The notes: generated by a model not told the origin, from the letters alone. A stretch of DNA of 64,000 nt from Dastarcus helophoroides (GCA_028583605.1 CM053327.1:46526010-46590009); one strand, 5' to 3'. Shown: positions 46,101-57,445, numbered from the stretch's first letter. Numbers and translations are program-made.

Positions 46101-49100
46101 TTCCCTCGTCAGTCAGTTAGACAGTGTAGTAAGTTAGTAGTTAGACGTCAATAAGTGAGTTCATTATTCAGTTGTAGTGTTCCAAATTTAGTTTGGTAAT
46201 GAAGTGGGTATTATTCACACGTGGTAATCAATTCGAACCGATAAGCCCGTAACAATATATAAAAGTTATTGACTATTTTTCTAACATAATCTTTCGATTT
46301 TGTTATGGATTTTTTCCAACGAATTGGTAGTTTTTTAATGCCATCATCATAGAAAGAAGGAAGGCGTGTTTGAAGTCAATTGCGCACAAATGTCTCAACA
46401 GCAGCATCATCGTGGAATCGCTCACTTCCTAGAGCTTCTTTCGGTGGCCCAAAAATCGCATGGTGATAAACCGGGACTATAAGGAAGGTGTTGAAATGTT
46501 GCCCATGGTGATAAATCGGGACTATAAGGAAGGTGTTGAAATGTTGCCCATGGTGATAAATCGGGACTATAAGGAAGGTGTTGAAATGTTGCCCATGGTG
46601 ATAAATCGGGACTATAAGGAAGGTGTTGAAATGTTACTCAATGCATTTCCTCTAATTTTTGATATGTCAGATTGGCTGAGTGGGAGTGGGCATTGTCGTG
46701 AAGCCTGTCTGACCGAAAATTCGCGCCTCTTTCGCCAATATGCACGTTTTCCTTCATCCAATAGCTGGCAGTAGTAGGCAGCATTAACCGTACGACGTTC
46801 ATGCAGAAAATCGACGTGCACAACTCCTTTAAAATCCCAAAACACCGTCCCAAGAAGCTTTCCAGCTGAGAGGCGAGTTTTTGCCTTGTCGAGTGCACCT
46901 TCCCCCTAAAAAGGGGAAAGGTGCATTGAGAAAAATCTCGACTCCATATTTGTTTAGATTCAGGTGAATCCAAGTCTCATCACATGTAACGATACGTTGC
47001 AAAAAAACCATCACCTTCACGTCGAAAACGTCCAATGAATCTCCAGACGTTGTTTCTGTTCTTCAGTCAAAGGTCGACGTATCCGTCTGGTAAAAAAATT
47101 TCGAAACCCCATCTCATCTGTAATGATGAGCTGGGGTTTCGAAAAATTTGATGAGCACAAATCTTATCCCATCAACAAGAGTTAAACGGCGATCACCTTC
47201 CAAAAGGCGTTGGACAGCGTTAATCTTGACAGCAGTCGCACTGATCCAAGAACGACGGGCATGTGGTCCATTTTCAACTTGAGTTCGTCCTTCCAAAACT
47301 TATCCCATCACCAACACTTAAACGGCGATCACCTTCCAAAAGGCGTTGAACAGCGTTAATCTTGACAGCAGTCGCACTGATCCGAGAACGACGGGCATCA
47401 ACTTGAGTTCGTCCTTCCAAAAATTTTTGTGCCATTTGAATTTTCTTCAAACAAGTATCCCCAAACTGTGCTACTAGTCTACGAAGAATTTCCACAAGCT
47501 TTACACCTTCAACGTCAAGAAATATATTAATAACGCGTTGCGCAACGTGCGGATGAACCTCTTGCTCACCTATTGTATTTAGAGCTGACGAACGGCGAGA
47601 ACGGAATTGGCTTGAGCGCTGTAAATCAGGTGATAACCCCCACATAACATGTCTAAGAATATACGTGTACTTTTGACGCCTTTCAGGATTCTGGATTCGT
47701 TGTGGGTTGCCTGAAATTTGTGCCAACACTTAGGCCACCCTTTCCGGGCCCATTGTGCTATCCCCGTGATTGAAGTGTTCTTGGTCATTCATTCAGCCAC
47801 CCAACCTTGTTGAGAAACTGAAGAACGTCCCTTGAATGCTTGGATGTGAGATCTATGGATGCGCCTCTCTCAAACTGGCCACACTAGGCCAGAAGTCCCC
47901 CAGCGTGGATCCTCCGATTGATGCTAGTGTCGGGCAGTGACACATCACGTGCTCGACACTCTCATCTGCTTCTAAACACCCTCTACAACTCGGGTCGTTT
48001 ATAATTCCCATTCTGTGGAGGTGTTTGTTTAATTGACAGTGACCTCTCCATATCCCTACAAGTTTCCTGAGAGTATTTCTTGAGAGTTGTAGGCATAGTT
48101 TTGTTCTTTCCCGTCGAACACTTTTAGTAGTTCTTTGACACGGTCTCATTGTTATATCCCCGTGATTGAGTGTCTTTGGTCATTCATTCAGCCACCCAAC
48201 CTTGTTGAGAAACGCTGAAGAACGTCCCTTGGATGCTTGGATGTGAGATCTACGGATGCGCCTCTCTCAAACTGGCCACACTAGGCCAGAAGTCTCCCAG
48301 CGTGGATCCTCCGATTGATGCTAGTGCCGGGGGCAGTGATACATCACGTGCTCGACACTCTCATCTTCTTCTAAACACCCTCTACAACTCGGGTCGTTTA
48401 TAATTCCCATTCTGTGGATGTGTTTGTTTAATTGACAGTGACCTGTCCATATCCTTACAAGTTTGCTGAGAGTATTTCTTGAGAGTTGTAGGCATAGTTT
48501 TGTCCTTTCCCGTCGAACATTTTTAGTAGTTCTTTGACACGGTCTCATTGTTATATCCCCGTGATTGAGTGTCTTTGGTCATTCATTCAGCCACCCAACC
48601 TTGTTGAGAAACTGAAGAACGTCCCTTGGATGCTTGGATGTGAGATCTATGGATGCGCCTCTCTCAAACTGGCCACACTAGGCCAGAAGTCTCCCAGCGT
48701 GGATCCTCCGATTGATGCTAGTGTCGGGCAGTGACACATCACGTGCTCGACACTCTCATCTTCTTCTAAACACCCTCTACAACTCGGGTCGTTTATAATT
48801 CCCATTCTGTGGATGTGTTTGTTTAATCGACAGTGACCTGTCCATATCCCTACAAGTTTCCTGAGAGTATTTCTTGAGAGTTGTAGGCATAGTTTTGTCC
48901 TTTTCCTTCGAACACTTTTAGTAGTTCTTTGACACGGTCTGATTGTTATATCCCCGTGATTGAGGTGTCCTTGGTCATTCATTCAGTCACCGGATCTTGT
49001 TGAGAAACTGAAGAACGTCCCTTGGATGCGCCTCTTTCAAACTGGCCACACTAGGCCAGCAGTCTCCCAGCATGGATCCTCTGATTGATGCTAGTGCCGG

Positions 49101-52100
49101 GCAGTGATACATCACGTGCTCGACACTCTCATCTTCTTCTAAACACCCTCTACAACTCGGGTCGTTTATAATTATAATTTTGACGCCCTTATGGCAACAT
49201 GATAGAAATTTCGGTTCATATTTGAACATATTCAACTTTTTCGTTTTTTTTTATAGATATGACGCTGCAAGACGCTAATGGAAACGTAACAATCCTCGAC
49301 GATACTTTCAGATGTCTAAGATTTTTGAACATAATGCCTTCTGTAAAGGAGGAAAACAACCCTCGTATGATGTTCCATCTGAAGCTGTTTCTTACGTATT
49401 CATTCCTTTTCGTTTTGGTACCTGGATGTTTATCGCATTTGGCCTATGCTACGATTTGTATGTAATTTATATGCGTAAATTTTAAATAACAATTGGATAA
49501 TTTCGCAGATAATACTGGTTGGGATACCCAAACCGACATAACATACGCTTTAGCTATGATTGGAGCAGCATACATCGAAGTTTCTATAGTCATCAAAAGG
49601 AAGTCGATTTTATTATTGCGAAACGAAATCTGCACATTTAGTGAATTTGGAAAACCGACCAAATTTGATAATGTTAAAAAGAAACATGATTTACTTACTA
49701 GATTATTCGCGACGTATTCTCTCATAGCTATTTGTATAGCAGTGACTTTGAAGTATCTAATTGGAACTAAAATTTGCGAAGATTTGAACGAAAAATTGCA
49801 AATCAAAGATAACTGTTATCTATTCATCACAGTCGTATTGCCAATAAATACAAATTTACAATCGACTACGGCAATAATATCATTTTTAGAGTTTGCAGTG
49901 TTATGTTCGGTTTTGACCGTTGGAGCTCTAACCGCTTTGTTGATTTTCCAATTTGCTGATCATTTGGGTGTTTGCTACGAATTTTTAGGGGAAACAATTG
50001 AGAAGACGATTGGACGATCAGATTTGGATGACCGCTCGAAGCAAACAATCATAAAAGTTTGCGTCAAGTATCACAAAAAAATCTTAGAGTAAGCTTGCTG
50101 ACGATGAAGGATAACTTTACCTAATTTTATTGTCATTTGTTGGCACAAAATACAAGTATTTTGTGCCAATAAATGAAAATATTATAGCATTTTTACCAAT
50201 CCTTTAGATATTCGATTCGATAATTTATTAAATAGGAAACGTATTCGTAGTGACACGAAATATAAATTATGGAATTTAGTACGTAAGAAATTTTTTTAGA
50301 AAGATCTGATAAGGGAAAGCGGTCGCGATAATGAAGCGAACGACAGAAATTTCGGCAAACGATAAGTCTTATCTGCGGGATTTTTCTAGAACCCAGAAAC
50401 AAAACTATATAAGGCGGTCGCCTTTCCCCCGAGTCAGTCAGTAGTCAGTGTAGTTAGTGAGTTAGCAGTTAGAAGTCAATCAGTTGTAGTGTTCCGAGTT
50501 TAGTTTGGAAATAAAGTGGTTATAATTCACGCGTAACAATCATTTCGAACCTAAAGCCCGCAACAGTATTGTAACGCAATAGATGTAATAGAATTTAGAA
50601 TAGAATTGTAGAATTTAGTATATAAGACAAGTTTCTAGAATGATCTGATAAGGGGAAAGCGGCCGCAATAACGAAACAAATGGTAGATAAGCGTTCCAGA
50701 AATTTCGGCATTCGATAAGCCTTATCTGCCGGAAAGTTCTGGAAGCCGGGGGCCAAAACTATAAAAAGGCGATCAGCTTTCCCTCGAGTCAGTCAGTTAG
50801 AAGTCACGTGTGTAGTTAGTGGGTTAGCAATTGGTAAATAAGTAGTGAGTTACTGTTCACTTGAAGTGTGCCGAGTTAATTTGGTAATAAAGTGTTATAA
50901 TCCATCACGTGTATGAATTCGAACCGATAACGCACGTAACAGTATTATGATTGAAATTCTAACTACATGGCTTAGGACAGGTCATATTTATTTGGTTCAT
51001 CGATTCCCGAATATTCGACTTCTAGAGAAATCTTGAATTTACACCTGCGTATGAGTCATTCCATTCAAAGGCCATCGAGTCTCGTCTTTTTTTTTAAAGT
51101 TTAATCTACTTACACATATTCGTACATTCTAAAAACTTTTCTCATTTCAAGAATTCCGATTATACTATATTTAATTTATTTTTTTTAATTTAATTCGCAG
51201 ACACTGCACAATTTATTATAATATATATATTTTGCAGATGCAGCTCTTTAATGGACGAAACGTTTACAGGATTTTTAAATGCACATACTGTACTAACTGG
51301 AGCTATATTTGTGAGCCTCACAAAATCTTTCTTAAAGGTAAGCAAGGACACGAAATATCAGTGGCGGCTGGTCTTAAAGAGCGCAAGAGCGCGCGCTCCT
51401 CGTGAAATGAGCGATCTATTCTTTTCTGTTTAATGTAAAAGACTTGGATTTATCACATTTTTAAACACAAAATAATGACATACTACACATAATAATACTT
51501 GTGAATGACTTGGAATAAAATACACCAACGTTTGATTCCGTTATACTTAGTAAATATTATTATTATATAAGGAAATTTAAATAAGTTGGTGCGCGCAGAA
51601 TTGTGCACCTATAGCGAGGGTGCCGTGCGATGCCTATCAACGGTCTTCACGGGATACGGAGAAATGAACTACAGAACACCACGTTAAAGCTAGCCCGGGG
51701 TACGCCGCTCCGCGCATGTGTGATATTGCCAAATGGTGAGTACGAGTCAGAGTTTGGAGTGTCTATTTACGTTTATGATGCTAAATGCGTAGGTCCCGGC
51801 TGATCTGATTGCGATTGTTAATTGTGCCACTTCCAGGCCTAACTGCCAATAGTACCGCTATTCACAAAGAGATAACAGTACCCATTCTAGGGTCTAATTA
51901 TTTATCTATAGATTTGGATTTAAACAATTTTGATGAGAAAGTAATAAAATTCTTTAAAAGATCGTAGAGCAAATTTTGTTTTAAAAAATATTTTTTTATG
52001 TGTTTTTGTAGAGTTTAATTAGAACCTTGTAATAAAATATATTTTATTTTCAAATACAGTTTTCATGAAATGGAGATTATAAGATGGTAATTAAATTTAA

Positions 52101-55100
52101 TACGTAAAAATACTATTAAATATCACACCTTTTGTGTCACTTTTGTTTCTCTTAAATTTAATATCTTGCTATGACACTGGAGTCACCAAAACTCTTAACT
52201 GGTAATATTTTTTGCATCTGCGCACCCCCTGTCAAAAAGTCACCAGCCGCCACTGCGAAATATTATTAATTTCAAATGTGTAGGCTTCAGCTTTAGGGAT
52301 TTTGTGATGATTGATGAGTGAAGTCATTTATGAACATACGTGGCACTTCATGGGCCATTTAAAGTGGTCGATGCTTCGTTTATTTTCGTAGGGAACTTTT
52401 TCGAAATAGACAGTACAGATAGAAGTGCATGCAGGCACGTAGCCAGGATTTTCGTTTGGGGGGGTCCAACTCCCCCCCCCCCTTTTCAGAAAATATAAGA
52501 ACATACATCAATTACTTTTACGTATTCGTTTCTTTTATTTTATTTTATTTTTTCATTTTGTTAATTAGTAAAAGTGAAGAATAAAATCTAGTGACCTTAA
52601 TTTGACAAATAAAAACGTGAAACTTACCAAAGAAAAATTTCCTAATATCTATTTTGAGTTTACGTATTTAACTTATCACCGATCAAGAATCGACTTTTTT
52701 TTTGAAGTAAAAATTACAAGAAAGTGGAAAGAACATCAATTTGAAAAAAAATTATCACGGAATGTTGACTTTTTTTTCTTTAAATCCCGAGATTAAAGTC
52801 AAAATTTCGACTTTAATGTGAAAATTTCGAAAAAAAACGTCGAAATTTGGTTTTTAAAGTCGAAATTTCTAAAAAAAAAGTTGAAATGTCAATTTTTAAA
52901 TCGAAAATCTTACAAAGGCGTAGAAAGGACATCGACTTAAAAAAAATGTTGTGTTTAGAAATTTCGACTCTTTTCTCAAACTTCGACTTTTTTCTCAAAT
53001 TTAGACTTTTTTCTCAAAATGTCGACTCTTTTTGGAAATTTTGACTTTTTTCTGAAAATTTCCACTTTTTCGAAATGTTACAAAGGCGTAGAAAAGACAT
53101 CGATTAAAAAAATGTCATTTTAAGAAATTTCAACTTTTTTTTCTCAAATTTCGACTTTAAGCTCGAAATTTCGACTTTTTTCTCGAAATTTAGATTTTTT
53201 TCTTAAATTTCGAGTTTATTTCTCAAAATTTCGACTTGTTTCTCGAAATGTTGACTTTTTTCCCAAAATTTGATTTTTTTCTCGAAATTTTGCCTTTTTC
53301 TCGAAATTTCGTTTTTTTTTCTCAAATTTTGACTTCTTCTCGAAATTTTGGCCTTAATATCGAAATTTCGACATTTCTCTCAAAATTTCGACTTTATACT
53401 CAAAATTTCGATCTTTTTTTTATCGAAATTTCGACTTTTTTCGCAAACCTCGACTTTTTTCTCGAAATTTCGTCTTTTTGCTCGAAATATTTCGAAATTT
53501 CTACTTTTTCTCGAAATTTCCACGTTCTTCTCAAATTTCGAATTTTTGCTCGAAATATTTCGAAATTTCGACTTTTTGTCGAAATTTTGACGTTATTTTC
53601 AAATTTCGAATTTTTCGTCGAAATTTCGGCCTTAATCTGAAAAGTTCGACTTTTTTCTCGAAATTTCGTTTTTTTTTTCTCAATTTTAGACTTTTTTCTC
53701 AAATATCAACTTTTTTCTCGAAATTTTAACCTTAATATCGAAATTTCGACATTTTTCTCGAAATTTAGGCTTTAAACTCAAAATGTCGATTATTTTTCTA
53801 GAAATTTCGACGTTTTTCTCAAATTTCGACTTTTTTCTCGGAATTTCGACTTACGTTTTTCTCAAACTTCGACTTTTTTTCTAGAAAATTCGACTTTTCT
53901 CGAAATTTCGACCTTAATCTGAAAAGTTCGACTTTTTTCTCGAAATTTCGTCTTTTTTTCTCAATTTTCGACTTTTTTCTCAAATATCGACTTTTTTCTC
54001 AAAATTTTGACCTTAATATAGAAATTTCGACATTTCTCTCAAAATTACGACTTTATACTCAAAATTTTGACATTTTTTTATCGAAATTTCGACCTTTCTT
54101 TATCAAAATTTCGATTTTTTTCTCAATTTTAGACTTTATTCTCAAATATCGACTTTTTTCTCGAAATTTTAAGCTTAATATCAAAATTTCGACTTTTTTT
54201 TCTCGAAATTTCGTCTTTTTGCTCGAAATATTTCGAAATTTCGACGTTATTTTCAAATTTCGACTTTTTCGTCGAAATTTCGGCCTTAATCCGAAAAGTT
54301 CGACTTTTTTCTCGAAATTTCGTTTTTTTTTTCTCAATTTTAGACTTTTTTCTCAAATATCAACTTTTTTCTCGACATTTTAACTTTAATATCGAAATTT
54401 CGACTTTTTTTCTCGAAATTTCGTCTTTTTGCTCGAAATATTTCGAAATTGCGACGTTATTTTCAAATTTCGACTTTTTTCTCGAAATTTCGGCCTTAAT
54501 CCGAAAAGTTCGACTTTTTTCTCGAAATTTCGTTTTTTTTCTCAATTTTAGACTTTTTTCTCAAATATCAACTTTTTTCTCGACATTTTAACCTTAATAT
54601 CGAAATTTCGACATTTTTCTCGAAATTTAGGCTTTAAACTCAAAATGTCGATTATTTTTCTCGAAATTTCGACGTTTTTCTCAAATTTCGACTATTTTCT
54701 CGGAATTTCGACTTACGTTTTTCTCAAACTTCGACTTTTTTTCTAGAAAGTTCGACTTTTTTCTCGAAATTTCGTCTTTTTTTCTCAATTTTCAACTTTT
54801 TTCTCAAATATCGACTTTTTTTTCAAAATTTTGACCTTAATATAGAAATTTCGACATTTCTCTCAAAATTTCGACTTTATACTCAAAATTTTGACATTTT
54901 TTTATCGAAATTTCGACCTTTCTTTATCAAAATTTCGATTTTTTTCTCAATTTTAGACTTTATTCTCAAATATCGACTTTTTTCTCGAAATTTTAACCTT
55001 AATATCAAAATTTCGACTTTTTTTCTCGAAATTTCGTCTTTTTGCTCGAAATATTTCGAAATTTCGACGTTATTTTCAAATTTCGACTTTTTTCTCGAAA

Positions 55101-57445
55101 TTTCGGCCTTAATCTGAAAAGTTCGACTTTTTTCTCGAAATTTCGTTTTTTTTTCTCAATTTTAGACTTTTTTCTCAAATATCGACTTTTTTCTCGACAT
55201 TTTAACCTTAATATCGAAATTTCGACATTTTTCTCGAAATTTAGGCTTTAAACTCAAAATGTCGATTATTTTTCTAGAAATTTCGACTTTTTTCTCAAAT
55301 TTCGACTTTTTTCTCGGAATTTCGACTTAGTTTTTCTCAAACTTCGACTTTTTTCTCGAAATTTCTACCTTTTTCTCGAAATTTCGACTTTTTTTATCAA
55401 ATTCCGACTTTTTTTTCGAAATTTTCATGTTAATCACGAAGTTTCGATTTTTTTCTCGAATTTTCAACTTTCATCTCGAAATTTCTAAAAAAAAAGATCA
55501 AAATTTGCTAACTAAAAATAGCAATTATTGAACGCACCCTACTACAAACTGTCAAGATTGTTGGGAAAGAGGAGTGGTGGGACGCAACTGTCATCTGCCT
55601 AATTTGATCATAGTGTAGAAATTTTGACTTATTCGAAAAAAATTTCGATATTAAAGTCGAAATTTCGACATTAGTCTCGGAATTTTAAGAAGAAAGTAGA
55701 AATGTCAAGAAAAAAGTCGAATTTTTGAAAAAAAAGTCGAAATTTTGAGTGTTAAGTCGAAATTTCGAGTTTAAAGCCGAAATTTCGAGAAAAAAAATCG
55801 AAATTTAAAAAAAAAACCGAATTTTTGACAAAAAAAGTCGAAATCCCTAAACATTTTTTTTATAATCAGTGTCCTTTTTACGCTTTTGTAAAATGTCGAA
55901 ATTTCTAAATATAACTTTTTTCAATCAATGCCTTCCTATGCTTTTGTAAAATGTCGACTTTAAACTCAAAATTTCGACTTTTTTTTCGAAAATTCTACTC
56001 CATGCATACATATGTCAAGAAAGTCGAAATTTGAGATAATAAAAAATTGAAATTACTGAACGTACCCTACTGCTAAGTGTCAATATTAAATTGTAAAAGG
56101 TTTGGTGCATGTGTTGGGAAGGCTTGAGTTCATTGCCAATTTTTATTAAAATGTCTACATGGCTGTTTTGCTTATCATAAGCTCAATAGTTGGCAATTTC
56201 GAAAATTATTTACACGCTTAAATATGCAATCAGCGGTTTTTCTACTGATATTTCAATTCGTATCATCGTAAATTTTTTGGGGAATATTCATTTCGGAAAG
56301 GGTCCGGACCCCTTGGACCCCCCCCCTGGCTACGTGCCTGAGTGCATGGTAACTCAACATGGTCAACCAAACCAAACTATTCTGTCCTCTAGATGAGTCG
56401 TCTAGTGAGTGACTGTGCTATTCATTCCTTTTACGATGATACGTGAAACATCGACAGTTCCATGTGACGATACAATCATGAAAAAGCAAAAACGTTTTAT
56501 AATGACTTTAACCGTGAAAATCTCGTGTGGTACTACCAGGACCAGTTAATCTGTAATCTTATTCATTTCAGCATCCCACAGATTTTGCCCATGTTCTACA
56601 TCTATTAGGATGGGTTTGTGCCCTCTTAGCTAGTTGCGCTGGTGGGCAAGCACTTGAAGATAAGGTATTATATGCATTAAAAAGTATTTTTATCATTATC
56701 ACTCACCTATTGCAAAGCTTAAGCAGAAAAGAAAAGAATTTGGTAGAAGAAAGTTTAAAGTAGAACTTTTTTTTCGAAATTTTCCTGATTACGAGTTTAG
56801 ATTTCACGAAAAAAAAGTCGAAATTTCAAGTTTGAACTATAAAACTAAATCAAGGGATATGTTTTATTAATGATTTATCAATTTTCGCCCTCACTATAGC
56901 CTTACCATACAATTCTCATTGAATGTAATCCTCTTTATAGCTATAATACAACTCTACTTTTCAGAGTCAAAGTGTAGCTTGGTACATTTTTAATAGTACT
57001 TGGTATAACTTGGATAAGATAAATTTACAAACGCTTATGATAGTAGCTATACGATCTCAAAAACCAGTTCAAATGAAAGGACCATTCGGTGTTTTTGGAA
57101 GTCAATTATTTCTTTCGGTAAGAACAATAAAAAAATTTTGAATTAAGTTAGAGCTGATACCTTATTGCTTTAGTTATCGATTCTGTAATAATTGTAGTAT
57201 TTATTTTATGTCAGAAAGTCTAAAAACCAAAAAGTTCAGATAGTATATAATTATTCGTGTTTTTTTAATTTTATTTATTTTATTTTTTTTTTAGTTTTTA
57301 AACATTGCTGTTTAATGTAAGATTTTTTTTTTTGATATGATACCTTTTCTATACAATTTCAGACTGCGATATTTTAAAATGATATTAATTTCAGCTTCTT
57401 AAAAGTTTTTACTCATTTGTGGCAGTTTATCGCAACTTTAACTGA
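40049..57445 (+). CDS. Odorant receptor OR3 (7tm_6), six coding exons
   Basis: Coding exons 49259-49457, 49509-50088, 51238-51337, 56572-56664, 56965-57117 and 57395-57445 give 391 residues without a break. The role is as for OR2, its closest relative here. Visible marks are VTILDDTFRCL, CTFSEFGKPTKFD, HTVLTGAIFVSLTKSF, HLLGWVCALLASCAGGQ, SQSVAWYIFNSTWY and RSQKPVQMKGPFGVFG. The first coding exon has an acceptor at 49255-49256 in the same place and phase as OR2 exon 2, so an upstream exon exists. The likely one is non-coding (40049-40107), with translation starting at the ATG at 49259. That makes a 9.1-kb 5' intron with a mariner, LTRs and a LINE-tail array. The link between that exon and the gene is inferred. 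Confidence 0.85.
40890..41145. repeat. Family A foldback, near complete
   Basis: Half elements with aacacgtttcgacaaccaag and gctgtcgaaacgcgttagag surround a central tctctctgaagatgac. The right end is ggaccagtccgttccacc. Confidence 0.75.
41240..43260. repeat. T-rich degenerate GAAATTT repeats
   Basis: No gene. Local direct repeats are visible, for example the ctaaaaaacttcgacttttt block near 42503 and 42662. The small open frames here are Phe/Lys-rich repeat products. Confidence 0.55.
43355..43420. repeat. hAT-end-like remnant
   Basis: aagccgcatgcggctcgaga, then accgcgctttgccgaccca. This word order is typical of the ends of some hAT elements. No partner end was found. Confidence 0.3.
43430..44740. 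repeat. About 425-bp tandem repeats, three to four copies
   Basis: Blocks such as gatggaaatttcgagttaat, gttctagaatttttaaaaca, and aaaacgaagtgt then aaggtcgaaactctaggaaa return at about 43440, 43860 and 44290. A more diverged copy starts near 44580. Each copy again contains GAAATTTCGAG words. Confidence 0.7.
44890..45262. repeat. Family B copy
   Basis: Runs from aatgcacagagcaataggtt through the tccatagagaaactatggcc hairpin to ggagggcttcatgaatttct. Confidence 0.65.
45668..46254 (+). mobile_element. LTR copies in tandem (fragment 45668-45731, LTR 45736-46254)
   Basis: The LTR begins tgtaacgcaatg and ends ccgtaaca. It contains ctataaaaggcgg (TATA), a tcagttag Inr-like word and aatgaag/aataaag near the 3' end. 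The promoter part is duplicated inside. A 64-bp deleted LTR precedes it, separated by gtat. No internal retrotransposon genes are seen. Confidence 0.6.
46262..47600 (-). pseudogene. Mariner transposase pseudogene
   Basis: Reading leftward on the minus strand: an N-terminal HTH region (GVKLVEILRRLVAQFGDTC, then FLEGRTQV and a partly duplicated INAVQRLLEGDRRL block), the first catalytic Asp in TCDETWIHL, the second in FWDFKGVVHVDFL, an HDNAHSHSA block, and the third in YSPGLSPCDFW. It ends with DDGIKKLPIRWKKS. Several frameshifts and at least one in-frame stop (in VRN*LQTR) show that it is dead. The HTH segment occurs twice (about 47130-47290 and 47290-47420). Confidence 0.75.
46460..46639 (-). 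repeat. 45-bp repeat x4 in the mariner catalytic-motif region
   Basis: Four copies at 46460, 46505, 46550 and 46595. On the minus strand each reads FQHLPYSPDLSPWAT or FQHLPYSPGLSPCDF, the segment around the third catalytic Asp. Only the copy at the lowest coordinates retains the PCDF form. Confidence 0.85.
47790..49170 (-). mobile_element. Four-unit array of a non-LTR retrotransposon 3' coding end
   Basis: Units of about 395 bp start at about 47790, 48165, 48555 and 48970. On the minus strand each encodes a segment with [37 protein letters not shown] and CRGCLEEDESVEHVMCHC. This is like the RNase H/C-terminal end of R1/Jockey-type LINEs, including the zinc-finger-like C-x2-C...H...C pattern. 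Frames are open for 75-111 codons. No reverse transcriptase is present. The fourth unit is truncated. Confidence 0.75.
49259..49457 (+). CDS. OR3 coding exon 1
   Basis: ATG lies two bases after acceptor ttttatag. It ends in phase 1 at t|gtatgt and encodes VTILDDTFRCL and membrane segment 1. Confidence 0.85.
49509..50088 (+). CDS. OR3 coding exon 2
   Basis: Acceptor tttcgcag completes a Tyr codon. 580 nt, leaving in phase 2 at ga|gtaagc. It encodes NTGWDTQTDITYALAMIGA and CTFSEFGKPTKFD. Confidence 0.88.
50270..50941 (+). mobile_element. Two tandem LTRs of the 45736 family
   Basis: The first, 5'-truncated LTR ends gcccgcaaca at 50565. After the spacer gtat comes a second LTR, 50570-50941 (tgtaacgcaata ... 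cacgtaaca), followed again by gtat. Each has a TATA box (ctatataaggcgg; ctataaaaaggcg) and cagtcagt about 30 bp later, then aataaag. Confidence 0.65.
51238..51337 (+). CDS. OR3 coding exon 3
   Basis: Acceptor attttgcag, donor aag|gtaagc, 100 nt. It encodes HTVLTGAIFVSLTKSF. A hAT-like element sits 21 bp after its end. Confidence 0.88.
51359..52255 (+). mobile_element. Compact non-autonomous hAT-like element, 897 bp
   Basis: cagtggcggctggt ... accagccgccactg with the perfect 8-bp duplication cgaaatat (51351-51358 and 52256-52263). It is the reference copy for the 9126, 13598 and 14850 elements. No coding frame. Confidence 0.88.
52432..56340 (+). mobile_element. hAT-like element of 3.9 kb carrying a satellite
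   Basis: Inverted ends caggcacgtagccagg / cctggctacgtgcctg with the perfect 8-bp duplication agtgcatg (52424-52431 and 56341-56348). Subterminal C and G runs occur at both ends. The interior has no transposase. Most of it is the tttctcgaaatttcgac array, with short unrelated spacers near 55550 and 56050-56280. Confidence 0.82.
52780..55480 (-). repeat. TTTTTCTCGAAATTTCGAC minisatellite with higher-order units
   Basis: Reverse complement of the OR1 intron 3 array. Larger blocks return: cgacttacgtttttctcaaa near 53848 and 54711, with a variant near 55325, and ttgctcgaaatatttcgaaa near 53478, 54210, 54430 and 55042. Confidence 0.85.
56572..56664 (+). CDS. OR3 coding exon 4
   Basis: Acceptor ttcatttcag, donor aag|gtatta, 93 nt, phase 0. 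It encodes HLLGWVCALLASCAGGQ then ALEDK. Confidence 0.88.
56965..57117 (+). CDS. OR3 coding exon 5
   Basis: Acceptor cttttcag, donor tcg|gtaaga, 153 nt, phase 0. It encodes SQSVAWYIFNSTWY and RSQKPVQMKGPFGVFG. Confidence 0.88.
57395..57445 (+). CDS. OR3 coding exon 6 (terminal)
   Basis: Acceptor taatttcag. It encodes LLKSFYSFVAVYRNFN and a stop. A possible AATAAA lies at 57603. Confidence 0.88.
   Translation, partial: LLKSFYSFVAVYRNFN

Larger units (their letters stand above)
45605..49226 (-). mobile_element. Degenerate mariner element with nested insertions
   Basis: TA at 45605, then cgagggtaaatcaaatatga then accgaag. The reverse complement appears as ttcggttcatatttga at 49210-49225, so these are the inverted ends; the outermost right bases are lost. 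Inside lie a broken mariner transposase, LTR copies (45668-46254) and a LINE-tail array (47790-49170). All sit in the predicted 5' intron of OR3. Confidence 0.7.

Noticed and set aside
46460..46774. Plus-strand frame with MVINRDYKEGVEMLP repeated four times
   Set aside because: Antisense shadow of the mariner transposase; the meaningful reading is the minus-strand YSPDLSP motif.
48534..48734. Plus-strand frame in the LINE-tail array
   Set aside because: Antisense to the recognisable RNase H/zinc-finger-like coding direction.
53236..55251. Phe/Ser/Leu-rich frames on both strands
   Set aside because: Products of the ttttctcgaaatttcgac array inside the hAT-like element.
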